A stretch of DNA of 41,325 nt from Clostridia bacterium BRH_c25 (GTDB lineage Bacteria > Bacillota_A > Clostridia > Lutisporales > Lutisporaceae). Of this stretch, positions 1 to 8,224 are shown in pieces. The stretch is from contig LOES01000025.1 of the NCBI GenBank assembly GCA_001515955.1, positions 1-41,325 of the forward strand, read 5' to 3'. Position 1 is the stretch's first letter. Each line of letters opens with the position of its first letter. The notes below the pieces were generated by a model, which worked only from the letters and a program-made list of their open reading frames with translations, was not told the origin of the DNA and searched no databases. A program made the position numbers and the translations under genes.

Positions 1-614
1 GCATCATCTTCACTGATTTTATAGTTTGCATAGGTCGTTCCCTTAACTGCTGCCAAGCCGTCATAGTAAGCTGCAACAGCAGCTTTTATTTCCGGTTTTA
101 CTGCAGCGGCAGTAACAGCCGGGAATTCATTTGCGGTAGTTTCTGTTAAATCGGCTATACCTTCAACTTTGGATATTCCAAGATTCCAGCCAAGATTTAC
201 AGACTTTGCATTAAACCCGGCAAAGTTCAGAGTAGCAACAGCCTGGCCTGCTGTCTGTCCGGTATAGCAATATACCATAATTGGCTTGTCGCCCGGAAGC
301 TTATCAAGACTTGCAGCTATGGCAGGTCCCCAAGGAGCATTGACAGCACCCTTGACGTGGCCCTTTCCATAATCTTCTGCCGACCTGATGTCAAGTATGA
401 GCATGTTTTCCCCTGCTTTTACCTTGTCTACAAAAGCTTTCTCAGCTATCTTGTATACGTCCGCAGGCATGTTTGTAAAATAGGCATTCGCTGCTGAAAC
501 CACACTTTCATTTGCTGTAACCTCTGCTGCCGATACCGGACTCAATGGTCCTGCAAAGCCTAGAATCATAGTGACAACCAATAAAATTGATAAAACTTTA
601 ACTTTCGTTGACAT
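1..614 (-). CDS. Exported rhodanese-domain protein (C-terminal end outside the window)
   Basis: The reading frame starts at an ATG preceded by AAAGGAGGTAAGG and runs off the left edge, so about 204 residues are visible. Residues 1-30 form a signal peptide ending in an AXA-type site (PVSAA). No lipobox cysteine is seen, so the protein is probably secreted or released by signal peptidase I. A single rhodanese domain covers about 55-150, with the motif LDIRSAEDY and the active-site loop VYCYTGQTA, in which Cys116 would carry the persulfide. Rhodaneses move sulfane sulfur between donors and thiol acceptors. The visible part after residue 150 is not recognised. A second exported rhodanese lies directly upstream, separated by a hairpin, so the two are probably transcribed separately. 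The fold is clear but the substrate is unknown. Confidence 0.85.
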   Translation of the reverse strand, partial: MSTKVKVLSILLVVTMILGFAGPLSPVSAAEVTANESVVSAANAYFTNMPADVYKIAEKAFVDKVKAGENMLILDIRSAEDYGKGHVKGAVNAPWGPAIAASLDKLPGDKPIMVYCYTGQTAGQAVATLNFAGFNAKSVNLGWNLGISKVEGIADLTETTANEFPAVTAAAVKPEIKAAVAAYYDGLAAVKGTTYANYKISEDD

Positions 615-652
615 AAATATCCTTACCTCCTTTTATAATTTCGTCTTGTTTA

Positions 653-661
653 ATTATAACA
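653..661 (-). promoter_or_regulatory. Extended -10 promoter of the first rhodanese gene
   Basis: Read on the minus strand the bases are TGTTATAAT, a perfect extended -10 (TGnTATAAT), about 40 bases before the start codon at 614. No good -35 is seen, which is usual for extended -10 promoters. This is sequence inference only. Confidence 0.5.
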
Positions 662-712
662 AGATTGCCATCCTACAACGTACATTGTTTTCTTTATGCT
701 GTATAAGATAAT

Positions 713-750
713 ATTATCACAGAACGATGGGGGCACCGTTCTGTGATAAT
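713..750 (-). terminator. Perfect 14-bp hairpin between the two rhodanese genes
   Basis: ATTATCACAGAACG at 713-726 is exactly repeated in reverse complement at 737-750, with a 10-base loop. It lies 50 bases past the stop of the upstream rhodanese gene (803) and before the promoter of the next one. The minus-strand tail is AT-rich (ATTATCTTAT) but has no clean T run, so it may be a weak terminator, an RNA 3' end stabiliser or a protein site. Confidence 0.55.
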
Positions 751-802
751 CTCCTGTTCTAGCAAAACTGGTATCCCGTCATACCGTTAGTTTTTGTTAA
801 TC

Positions 803-1885
803 CTATGAATTATCGCTATTATCTGATTCTACCGGTGCCGGTGGGGGTGTAGGCTGCGGTGTCGGTTGTGGTGTTGGTTGTGGTGTTGGTTGTGCTGCCG
901 GCTTTTCAGCTTCCATAGGCTTACTTTCCTCGGGTTTACTCTCCGGCTTAGGTTCAGTTGTGTCGGCCGGCGGAGTCTCCTGCACTGCAGGTGCCGGTGG
1001 CGGCGCAGCTTCTACAGGGTCTGCCTGGGGTTTTGTACTTTCCTCCCATTCCAGCCATGCACCGTCATAAACCTTCATGCTCCTGTAGCCTGAATTGTAT
1101 AATGCAAGATAAGTCTGTGCAGCTCTGACAGATGTCTTGCAATACATTATAATCGTCTTATCCGGGGTAATCTTTTTTTCTATATATTGAATCTTAGTGT
1201 CCAGCACCTTTTTATATGTACCGTCATTATAGTTGTTTTCGCTGTAGTCAAATAGAATTGATCCTGGTATTGTCCCTTGGTCAAACTCTTCCTTTGATCT
1301 TGTATCCAACAGTATTACATTATCCTGGGGCTGATTAACCTGGACTTTAACTTCATCAATGGTTGCCAGCATGCTTGAATCCATGTTTTTTGCTGTATAT
1401 TTTACTGCTGTAACAGACGGTGCTTCAGCTGTCATTTCCAGCTTTGCTGTCTGAAGGGCACTGAGTCCGCCGCTTACAACCTTGGCGTTTTCATGTCCGT
1501 AGATTCTCAAGGTCCACCATAATCTTGCCGCTTCCATGTTCTTGTTATTATCATAAATAATAACCATTGTGTCCTTTGCGATACCCTTTGAACCTAGTAC
1601 ATTCTCTATCTGTCCCTTTGGTGCGAGCATATTGGGAACAGGGGTACTAATTACTATTTCTGCCAGTGCTATATTTACAGCTTCTTTAAGATGTGCTTTT
1701 GAATATTCTTCAGGCTTCTGCATATCTACTATCACTGTATCCGGCTTGCCCATAAAGCCTGCTGCAGTTTTAGCATCAATTATATATTGTCCCTCATCCT
1801 CTGCAAATGTAGAACTGCAGCCTGCTGCCGATATCATTAATGATGCTATAACCAATAACAATAATACCTTTGAAAGTGACCTCAT
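803..1885 (-). CDS. Double-rhodanese lipoprotein with a Pro/Gln/Thr-rich tail
   Basis: The 360-residue protein has a lipoprotein signal: a hydrophobic run, then SAAGC with Cys23 as the lipid-anchored residue. Two rhodanese domains follow, about 36-150 and 172-290. The second carries the active loop MYCKTSVRA with Cys249. The first has YDNNKN at the same place and lacks the cysteine, as in the inactive N-terminal half of classical two-domain rhodaneses. The last 65 residues are rich in P, E and K and end in TPQP repeats, which suggests a wall-spanning or flexible spacer. A GGGGGAG ribosome site precedes the ATG. It probably handles sulfane sulfur on the outer face of the membrane. A link to the TusA/YeeE genes 10 kb away is only a guess. 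Confidence 0.85.
   Translation of the reverse strand: MRSLSKVLLLLVIASLMISAAGCSSTFAEDEGQYIIDAKTAAGFMGKPDTVIVDMQKPEEYSKAHLKEAVNIALAEIVISTPVPNMLAPKGQIENVLGSKGIAKDTMVIIYDNNKNMEAARLWWTLRIYGHENAKVVSGGLSALQTAKLEMTAEAPSVTAVKYTAKNMDSSMLATIDEVKVQVNQPQDNVILLDTRSKEEFDQGTIPGSILFDYSENNYNDGTYKKVLDTKIQYIEKKITPDKTIIMYCKTSVRAAQTYLALYNSGYRSMKVYDGAWLEWEESTKPQADPVEAAPPPAPAVQETPPADTTEPKPESKPEESKPMEAEKPAAQPTPQPTPQPTPQPTPPPAPVESDNSDNS
846..893. repeat. Four 12-bp tandem units coding the TPQP tail
   Basis: Units at 846-857, 858-869, 870-881 and 882-893 follow the pattern GGTGTtGGtTGt. The last two are identical. On the minus strand they code the repeating Thr-Pro-Gln-Pro tail of the rhodanese lipoprotein. Such a repeat can change copy number by slippage without breaking the frame. 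Confidence 0.8.
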
Positions 1886-1941
1886 TTTTTCTCCCCCTTA
1901 CTGCGATTTTATTTGTTAATTAAAAAACAATTACTATCTCT

Positions 1942-1947
1942 ATTATA
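1942..1947 (-). promoter_or_regulatory. Possible -10 element of the double-rhodanese gene
   Basis: TATAAT is present on the minus strand 57 bases before the start codon at 1885. No convincing -35 is placed 16-18 bases upstream, and the DNA there is locally GC-rich. Weak evidence. Confidence 0.3.
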
Positions 1948-2016
1948 CTTGAAGCGGCTCTTCCGGCGGCATAAGAATTTAATATGCTGTATCAAATTAT
2001 TTGATATAATAGGGAA

Positions 2017-2154
2017 AAGCTTTGCGGTATAATTAAGATACGAGATGCGAGATACTAGACGCGAGAACCCAAGCAAAGCTTCGAAGAACTTGCTAAACCA
2101 CGCGCAACCATACTCAACAGGAATACCCTATCCCATTGCCTATCTCCCATTGCC
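2017..2154. repeat. Intergenic repeat element: heptad array inside an inverted repeat
   Basis: The gene-free stretch 1886-2187 holds this structure. Four degenerate 7-base units (acgagat, gcgagat, actagac, gcgagaa) run from 2040 to 2067. They are bracketed by a perfect 9-bp inverted repeat, AAGCTTTGC at 2017-2025 and GCAAAGCTT at 2073-2081. Downstream, CCCATTGCC occurs at 2132-2140 and again at 2146-2154. This has the look of a dispersed non-coding repeat rather than a promoter. Whether copies exist elsewhere cannot be seen here. Confidence 0.55.
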
Positions 2155-2187
2155 GATTGCTTTAATTTTAATTTTGGAGTATATATC

Positions 2188-3747
2188 ATGAACAACAGCC
2201 GTTATTTTTCTAAAAAATACATATTGTACATCCTTATCGCCTTATATATAGCAATCAGCCTTGCTTCCCTTACGCGTTTTCCTTTTGTTCATTCCGATGA
2301 ACCCTGGCTGAGCGGGCTATCACGGAACATAATGGAGAAGGGGGATTACTCTGTCACTGAGGCTTTTTTTGATTTAAAGGAAAGGAATCCCCATGCAATC
2401 AAAATAATATTTCATACTATCCAGATTTTATTTATTAAGCTGATGGGCTATCACATATTCACCTTCAGGTTCATATCACTATGCTTCGGGCTCCTGACCC
2501 TTTATTTCACGTACAAGCTTGGAATTGCAGTTTCCAACTCTGCCGCAAGTGCCCTGTTGACCGTGCTGCTGCTGGCAGCCGATGTGCAGTTCATTTATGC
2601 CTCTCACTTTGCCCGGCAGGAAATAATAATACTTTTTATTTTTATGCTGGGATTGTGGTATAAGGTCACAACTTCCGAAGCTGACGGGATGAAGCGTGAT
2701 ATTGTTCTGGGAATCCTCATAGGGCTCAGCATAGGGATACATCCCAACAGCTTCATAATATCCCTGCCCTTTGGATTGATTTACATATATGAGATATTCA
2801 TTTTAAAAGAGCGGAAATTCAGGAGTCTGGCTGCATATGCAGCAACTGCAGCCTGCTTTGCAGCATTATTTGCAGCTGTCAGTATGCACTTCGATCCAAA
2901 TTTCATCACTAATTATTCCAATTACGGCAGTGAATTCGACGTATTCGATCCGATTACATCAAAGCTTGGCAGTATCGGATACTTTTATCTTAAGCTTTTC
3001 TACCGGGTAAGCGGTACGTACTATACCCCCGATATCAGGTTCCAGTTCTTCCTGTTTGGAACGGCACTGCTTGTTTCCATATTCAAATTGACAAGGAATA
3101 AAAGTAATGACCTGCAGAAGAGAAAAATCATTTTCATTATACTTGCCATTGCTGCAGTCAATACAGGGATAATCCTGATAGGCAGGTTCAATCAGACAAG
3201 CATAGTTTTCATATTCCCGTTATTCTATCTTCTCGTGGCCTATATGCCGGAAGGGCTGGCACCGAAGTACAGATACACAATCGCTGCAATACTGATTGCT
3301 GCTTTGGCTGCTTTTACTATTTCAAATTATATTGAATACAAGGATAACTCCTACAGCAGTTACCTTAATGAGATTTCACAGGCAGTAAAGCCCTGGGATG
3401 AGACCCTGGGAAATCTGAATAGCGAATATTACTTTGAAAATGAAAGGCTGCACGATTATAGGAATCTTGCATTCCTCAAGGATAAGGGAATGAGCTTTGA
3501 GGAATATATCAGAGGCAATAATATTAAATACATAATCTTTTCTGAAGAGCTGGACCTTATACACGAGCTTCGTCCAAAATGGGATGGTATTTACGGGCCT
3601 CTGGATTACTATGATGAGATGAGAGCATTCATAGAAAACAATTGCGTATTAATGCACGAGTTCACAGACAGCTTCTATGGAATAAGAATTGTCCGGTACA
3701 TGAATCTGAAAGAATGGAAGATAAGGATATATAAGGTTGCTTACTGA
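2188..3747 (+). CDS. GT39/ArnT-like membrane glycosyltransferase (GT-C fold)
   Basis: The 519-residue protein has an N-terminal membrane segment followed by the motif HSDEPW at 35-40, the acidic pair at the end of the first helix that is typical of PMT/ArnT-type GT-C enzymes. Many further membrane helices run to about residue 385, and a soluble C-terminal part follows. A conserved Arg in ASHFARQE also fits the family. Such enzymes take a sugar from a polyprenyl-phosphate donor on the outer face of the membrane and attach it to a protein, lipid or wall polymer. A TTTTGGAG ribosome site lies 9 bases before ATG. The gene converges on, and overlaps by 7 bases, the end of the amino-sugar operon. 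That operon includes a GT2 enzyme able to supply such a donor. The acceptor is unknown. Confidence 0.8.
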   Translation: MNNSRYFSKKYILYILIALYIAISLASLTRFPFVHSDEPWLSGLSRNIMEKGDYSVTEAFFDLKERNPHAIKIIFHTIQILFIKLMGYHIFTFRFISLCFGLLTLYFTYKLGIAVSNSAASALLTVLLLAADVQFIYASHFARQEIIILFIFMLGLWYKVTTSEADGMKRDIVLGILIGLSIGIHPNSFIISLPFGLIYIYEIFILKERKFRSLAAYAATAACFAALFAAVSMHFDPNFITNYSNYGSEFDVFDPITSKLGSIGYFYLKLFYRVSGTYYTPDIRFQFFLFGTALLVSIFKLTRNKSNDLQKRKIIFIILAIAAVNTGIILIGRFNQTSIVFIFPLFYLLVAYMPEGLAPKYRYTIAAILIAALAAFTISNYIEYKDNSYSSYLNEISQAVKPWDETLGNLNSEYYFENERLHDYRNLAFLKDKGMSFEEYIRGNNIKYIIFSEELDLIHELRPKWDGIYGPLDYYDEMRAFIENNCVLMHEFTDSFYGIRIVRYMNLKEWKIRIYKVAY

Positions 3748-4508
3748 TCACTCCCCCTCTGCAGCATTGAGTATATCCTATCGTATAATTCAATAAATCC
3801 GGGACTTCCGATATCCCTTGGCCTTTCCAGATTATTCGGCACTTCATTGAGAATTCGCCCTGGATTCTTATCCATTATAATAATTTTATCACCGAGAATT
3901 ATTGCCTCTTGAACATCATGAGTTACAAAAACTATTGTCACTCCTGTTTCTCTCCAGATGTCCTCCAGAAGTACCTGCAGGTTCTTTCTGGTCAAGGCAT
4001 CCAGACTTCCGAAGGGCTCATCCATAAGCAAAATTGATGGCGTAAGTACAAGGGCCCTTGCCAAAGCTGCCTTCTGCTTCATGCCTCCGGAAAGCTGATG
4101 GGGATAGGAATGAAAAGAGTCATTCAGTCCGGCCATATTAAGATACCTCACTGCGGCTGCTTCCCTTTCCTTCTTGGTATTGCCTATCCTGTTGATACTT
4201 AAAGGATATATCACATTTTCAATAACCGTCTTCCAAGGCAATAGTTGATTAAAATCCTGAAATATAAGGATTGCATCCGACGATGGTTTTGTTACTTCCG
4301 TCCCATCCCTTAGAACGCTACCTCTGTCAGGCAAATCAAATCCTCCCATAATCCTGAGCAATGTAGATTTCCCACAGCCTGAAGGACCTAAAATACATAC
4401 TATTTCTCCTTGTTGGGCCGAAAAGCTTATATCTTCAAGTATCTGAAAGCTCTGACCTTCTTTTTTAGCTGACCTGAATATATTTATTCCTTCAATTTTC
4501 TCCATCAT
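3741..4508 (-). CDS. ABC transporter ATPase, nitrate/sulfonate/taurine type
   Basis: The 255-residue protein has Walker A GPSGCGKST (41-49), the signature LSGGMKQKA (from 139), Walker B ILLMDEP (159-165) and the switch region VTHDVQEA. Length and sequence fit the SsuB/TauB/NrtD group, which powers import of small organic anions or thiamine precursors. It overlaps the permease gene by 17 bases and is the last gene of the eight-gene operon. Its stop overlaps the stop of the convergent GT39 gene, leaving no room for a terminator between them. The substrate cannot be told from the ATPase. Confidence 0.9.
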   Translation of the reverse strand: MMEKIEGINIFRSAKKEGQSFQILEDISFSAQQGEIVCILGPSGCGKSTLLRIMGGFDLPDRGSVLRDGTEVTKPSSDAILIFQDFNQLLPWKTVIENVIYPLSINRIGNTKKEREAAAVRYLNMAGLNDSFHSYPHQLSGGMKQKAALARALVLTPSILLMDEPFGSLDALTRKNLQVLLEDIWRETGVTIVFVTHDVQEAIILGDKIIIMDKNPGRILNEVPNNLERPRDIGSPGFIELYDRIYSMLQRGSDQ

Positions 4509-5268
4509 ATATCGCCATTCCCCATTTTCTTATAGTTGCTGCTTCAAACTTTTCAAACACTATCTCTTCAACTATGATACCAATAAGAATGATTATAAAA
4601 AGGGCTGAAAACATACCCGCAGTGTCCATGAAAACCCTCTGCTTGAAGATATACCAGCCAAGGCCGCCTTTGCCGCCGACGGCACCAAAGATCATCTCCG
4701 CACTTATCAACGCCCTCCAAGATCTTGCCCAAGCTATTTTCAGGCCGGAAATCAGAAAAGGCAGTGAAGCAGGAACATAAACATCCTTAAACATATCAAT
4801 TCCTCTGACCCCAAAGTTTTGTGCCGTATCTCTGTATATCCTGGGAGTTGCTTTAAAGCCTGCTGTTATATTTAGCAGCAGAGGCCAGACTACCGAATGC
4901 ACTATTATGAATACAACCGAGCTTCTGCCCGTACCCAGCCATAATATTATAATAGGCAGAAGGGCTATCCCCGGAAGAGGGTGTGCCAAAGCTGTAACTG
5001 TCTCAATTAAATCTCTGAGCCACTTTGAGGTAATGGAGGCAATACTCATTACTGCTGCCAGAAGCATTCCGATTATCAGGCCCTCCAGTATAAGAACTAT
5101 CGAAAACACCGTCTCCCTCACCAATTCCCCATTTAGCAAAGAGTTAACCAGTGACTGTGATATCATCCCCAAGCTGGGAAATATGAGGGGAGAGAACCTT
5201 CCCGAAACTGCTATCCCTTGCCATGCTGCCAACAGCAAGACAATCCACAAGATTTTTCTAATCTTCAT
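4492..5268 (-). CDS. ABC transporter permease, SsuC/TauC type
   Basis: The 258-residue protein has about six membrane helices and a central cytoplasmic loop (ALLPIIILWLGTGRSSVV ... GVRGIDMFKDVYVPASLPF) that matches the ATPase-contact loop of BPD_transp_1 permeases. The size is normal for the SsuC/TauC family. The start overlaps the end of the binding-protein gene by 11 bases and the stop overlaps the ATPase start, so the three parts of the importer are translationally coupled. Confidence 0.9.
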   Translation of the reverse strand: MKIRKILWIVLLLAAWQGIAVSGRFSPLIFPSLGMISQSLVNSLLNGELVRETVFSIVLILEGLIIGMLLAAVMSIASITSKWLRDLIETVTALAHPLPGIALLPIIILWLGTGRSSVVFIIVHSVVWPLLLNITAGFKATPRIYRDTAQNFGVRGIDMFKDVYVPASLPFLISGLKIAWARSWRALISAEMIFGAVGGKGGLGWYIFKQRVFMDTAGMFSALFIIILIGIIVEEIVFEKFEAATIRKWGMAIYDGEN

Positions 5269-6235
5269 AATTTACATCTTCCCACAGTACTTCTTCAGTA
5301 TTCTTGGGAAGCCTTGAAATATATCCGTTTCTCTCCATAAAACCTGCAAAGATATCGATGCCTTTTACTAAAGTGCTGTACCCGGTACCCTCCATTCCAA
5401 GGTTCTTTTCTACCTCTTCAACACTCATTTCATATTGCTTGCTTAATATTTTCACAGCTTCTTCCCTGTTGCTTTCCATAAACCCCATGGCTTCATCCAT
5501 CGCTTTCAACAGTGCTGCATAGGCTTTGGGACTTTTATCATGGAACTTTTGTGTCGTAACCCCCACAATGAAGGTAAAATCTTCTCCCGCTGCCTGCCTT
5601 CCGTTTAATATCTCATTCATACCCGGTATTTCCAGTTCTTTTGTAAGATATGGAGGTGTTGTAAAATGAGCTGTTATATCCTGCTTTGAAAGCAGTGCAT
5701 TCATACCGTCCGGGTGAGTCAGGGTGACCAGCAGGTTATCCAGTTTTTTGGGATCTCCCAGCTCCCTTTCACAAGCCATTGAAAGCAGTATGTGCTGCAC
5801 GCTTCCCGGCTGAGGAAGTGCTATCCTGTCCTTATGGGTAAAATCCTTTATTGATTTGATTTCTTTTTTATTGGTAACCAGACTCACAGGACTGGTGGAA
5901 AGCCCACAGGCTATCTTCCAGTCCATACCCTTATCCCAGCCGATTAAAAAGGGAGGTATGGCCATGAAGCCTGCATCCACCTCATTGGCCAGCATCGCTT
6001 CCCTTATGGCTGCCGTATTGCCCAGCTGCTTCCAATTGACCTGTACCCCCGGCAAGTTTTTCTCAATAAGCTTAAGCTCTTTGGCAATCTGCAGAGGGGC
6101 ATAGGCCAGGCCGTACTGCTCCGCTATATTGATACTGCCGCCGGCAGCGGTGTTTGTATCCTTTGCACAGCCTGCTGCAGCAAAGCTGATTAACAAAATA
6201 ATTATCAGAACGCTATTTACCGCTTTTCTTATCAT
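5258..6235 (-). CDS. ABC transporter substrate-binding lipoprotein (NMT1/SsuA-like)
   Basis: The 325-residue protein has a lipoprotein signal with lipobox FAAAGC (Cys23). The mature part has the NMT1/SsuA fold pattern: GLAYAPLQIAKELKLIEK, then QLGNTAAIREAMLANEVDAGF, then LPQPGSVQHILLSMA. These proteins bind nitrate, sulfonates, taurine or thiamine pyrimidines outside the cell and deliver them to the permease. The start lies 23 bases inside the end of the ATP-grasp gene, which is odd for a dedicated nutrient importer and suggests a role tied to the amino-sugar pathway. The ligand is not predictable. Confidence 0.88.
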   Translation of the reverse strand: MIRKAVNSVLIIILLISFAAAGCAKDTNTAAGGSINIAEQYGLAYAPLQIAKELKLIEKNLPGVQVNWKQLGNTAAIREAMLANEVDAGFMAIPPFLIGWDKGMDWKIACGLSTSPVSLVTNKKEIKSIKDFTHKDRIALPQPGSVQHILLSMACERELGDPKKLDNLLVTLTHPDGMNALLSKQDITAHFTTPPYLTKELEIPGMNEILNGRQAAGEDFTFIVGVTTQKFHDKSPKAYAALLKAMDEAMGFMESNREEAVKILSKQYEMSVEEVEKNLGMEGTGYSTLVKGIDIFAGFMERNGYISRLPKNTEEVLWEDVNYED

Positions 6236-7484
6236 AATGCTTTTCCTCCACTAAGTTAAAATTAATAATCTTGTTTTCCCCGGTCTCATCACATATTTTA
6301 AGGCAATTATAGACCCGCCTTGTATTCTCCTCCAGAATTGCACGGCTTTCACCGGTTATTATCACATAACCAGCCCTTGCAGTGGCATTTTCCATGCTAC
6401 TGACAGAATATCCGGGCTTGAAATTATACTTGGCCTGGACCACCCCCGGCAGCTGCCTTATGCTGTTCATATCATTCGTTGATTTTATCGTACAAGGACT
6501 GGCAAATAGCATCTGTACCGTAACCAGCCTGTTGTTCATCTCCGGCCTATAGCTGTTAAGGGCTGCTATATCATAGCTGTTTCCAAGACTGGCTTCAATT
6601 AGCATATCCAGTATATCAATACCGGTTACAAGAGGAATGAATAAATCTTCATAAGCTCCCCCTATCCTGCAGGCTATCTCATTGACCATTATCCCACTAT
6701 CCCCCAGAAGCATCTGGAAGTATACAGGGCCTTCAGGTATTTCAAAGGCTTGAACGAGCCTTTCACTAAGCTGCGATATCTCAGTATGGAAATCAGCAAG
6801 AAAGCGGGAGGGGAAATTATGTGCAGTGCATATCCCTATATGTGGATAGTTGTTATAATATATTCTGTCTGTAACTGTCAGTATATGCAGCTTTCGGTTA
6901 TGCACCCAGCCGCTGACCGTGATCTCATCACTGGGGTAGAATTCCTCCACAAGTATTTCCTTTTCCCTTGAAAAGCTCAGAACCTCATTGAAAACAGACC
7001 TGATATCATATATTGAATCAAGCTTGTACACTCCACGCTGTCCCTGACTGTCCAGAGGCTTCACAACAACAGGAAAGCTTACACCTTCCATATCTTTCTC
7101 GCAGAAGTCCCTGCCAATTATACAGTAATTCACCGAAGGTATGCAGTTATCTTTAAATATACTTTTCATTATCTTTTTATTAGTAGCTGCTTTAGCTGTT
7201 ATAGCATTTATAAGAGAAGGCAGTCCACATTCCTCCGCAACCCTTGCCGCTGTATAAACAGGCTGGTCGGTACCCAAGGTCAGCACTCCGTCTGCTCCAT
7301 GCCTTTTTGCCGCCTCGATATTTGCTTCAATATCAAAGGTGCTTGCAAGCTCGCTGTAGTCGGAAAGCTTTTTTGCAGGAGCATCCGGATAATAATCGCT
7401 TACAATAACGGTGTGCCCCTTTTCCTTTGCCTTTTTCACAGCATTCAACTGGACATTGCTTCCTCCAAGTATTAAAAGCTTCAT
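6213..7484 (-). CDS. ATP-grasp ligase (amino-acid or carboxylate ligase type)
   Basis: The 423-residue protein begins with a Rossmann-like pre-ATP-grasp domain (MKLLILGGSNVQLNAVKKAK). The ATP-grasp core follows at about 110-310, with FPVVVKPLDSQGQRGV for nucleotide binding and VNEIACRIGGAYED holding the metal-binding Glu/Asn. The C-terminal domain resembles that of carbamoyl-phosphate synthase or BacD-like ligases. Such enzymes activate a carboxylate as an acyl-phosphate and join it to an amine. It sits between a GT2 gene (stop and start share one base at 7484) and the ABC importer. A plausible job is acylating the 4-amino group of the sugar made upstream, perhaps with an imported acid; this is inference. 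The class is certain, the substrates are not. Confidence 0.82.
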   Translation of the reverse strand: MKLLILGGSNVQLNAVKKAKEKGHTVIVSDYYPDAPAKKLSDYSELASTFDIEANIEAAKRHGADGVLTLGTDQPVYTAARVAEECGLPSLINAITAKAATNKKIMKSIFKDNCIPSVNYCIIGRDFCEKDMEGVSFPVVVKPLDSQGQRGVYKLDSIYDIRSVFNEVLSFSREKEILVEEFYPSDEITVSGWVHNRKLHILTVTDRIYYNNYPHIGICTAHNFPSRFLADFHTEISQLSERLVQAFEIPEGPVYFQMLLGDSGIMVNEIACRIGGAYEDLFIPLVTGIDILDMLIEASLGNSYDIAALNSYRPEMNNRLVTVQMLFASPCTIKSTNDMNSIRQLPGVVQAKYNFKPGYSVSSMENATARAGYVIITGESRAILEENTRRVYNCLKICDETGENKIINFNLVEEKHYDKKSGK

Positions 7485-8224
7485 TACGAATCTCCCGTAT
7501 CCTTTATTATGTATTGTGGTGACCTGGCACTGTATTTCTCAAGTGCCGGCCAGGAATAGTTCAGAAACAGCCTGCAGAACAATTTGACAAGCTTGTAAAT
7601 GCTGTAATTGGAGCTTCCGTATTTTCTATCCTCATGCTCCACTCTGACATTTCCTATGTTACGCGTATGTTTCAATGTAATTGCGGTAATATACACAAAT
7701 GAGGTATGGTCAGCTGATATCTTTTCCACCATATGTCTTTTTAGTCCTCTGAAGCTGCTCACCTTTACAGTTTTAGGCTTGGAGCAGATTATATTAAAAA
7801 GCAAATCAGTCATAGCAGTTCCAAGCTTCCTTACTCCTGACTGCTTTTTAACTGCAGGGATCCCGTAAACAACATCAACGCCCTCCTCCAGCTTTTCAAG
7901 AAGCCTTGGTATTTCTTCGGGGGGATTCTGCAGGTCATCATCTATAGTAATTACATAATCGCCGGTTGTGTGTCTCAGACCGCACATAACAGCATTCTGC
8001 TGTCCAAAGTTGCCGTCCAGACATATTATTCTGAGGGCTCTTTCTTCAGCATGCAGCTTGTGCATTTCAATCAGACTGTTGTCCGTACTGCCGTCATCAA
8101 CCATAATTATTTCATATTCGTCGGCTATACAGGCAAGTACACTGCTAAGTCTGTGATACAACTCACCTATCGAGCCTTCACTATTAAAAACAGGAACAAC
8201 AACAGAAATGCGGCCGTACATCAC
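7484..8224 (-). CDS. GT2 glycosyltransferase, DPM1/ArnC-like
   Basis: The 246-residue GT-A enzyme has VVPVFNSEGS at the N-terminus, VDDGSTDNS at about 42 and the metal motif TIDDDLQNPPEEIP at about 95. This set is typical of polyprenyl-phosphate glycosyltransferases (DPM1, ArnC, CsbB group). ArnC-type proteins usually end in two membrane helices. Here the protein stops after a short amphipathic stretch (LFCRLFLNYSWPAL), so it may bind the membrane only peripherally or through a partner. The start overlaps the aminotransferase stop by 4 bases (ATGA). The likely reaction is transfer of the amino sugar from dTDP to undecaprenyl phosphate for use by a GT-C enzyme. Confidence 0.82.
   Translation of the reverse strand: MMYGRISVVVPVFNSEGSIGELYHRLSSVLACIADEYEIIMVDDGSTDNSLIEMHKLHAEERALRIICLDGNFGQQNAVMCGLRHTTGDYVITIDDDLQNPPEEIPRLLEKLEEGVDVVYGIPAVKKQSGVRKLGTAMTDLLFNIICSKPKTVKVSSFRGLKRHMVEKISADHTSFVYITAITLKHTRNIGNVRVEHEDRKYGSSNYSIYKLVKLFCRLFLNYSWPALEKYSARSPQYIIKDTGDS

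Noticed and set aside
846..893. Short tandem repeats considered as a CRISPR array
   Set aside because: Units are 12 bases without spacers and simply code a Thr-Pro-Gln-Pro tail.
2040..2067. Heptad repeats considered as iterons of an origin
   Set aside because: No replication protein gene or DnaA-box cluster is near, and the surroundings are chromosomal metabolic genes.
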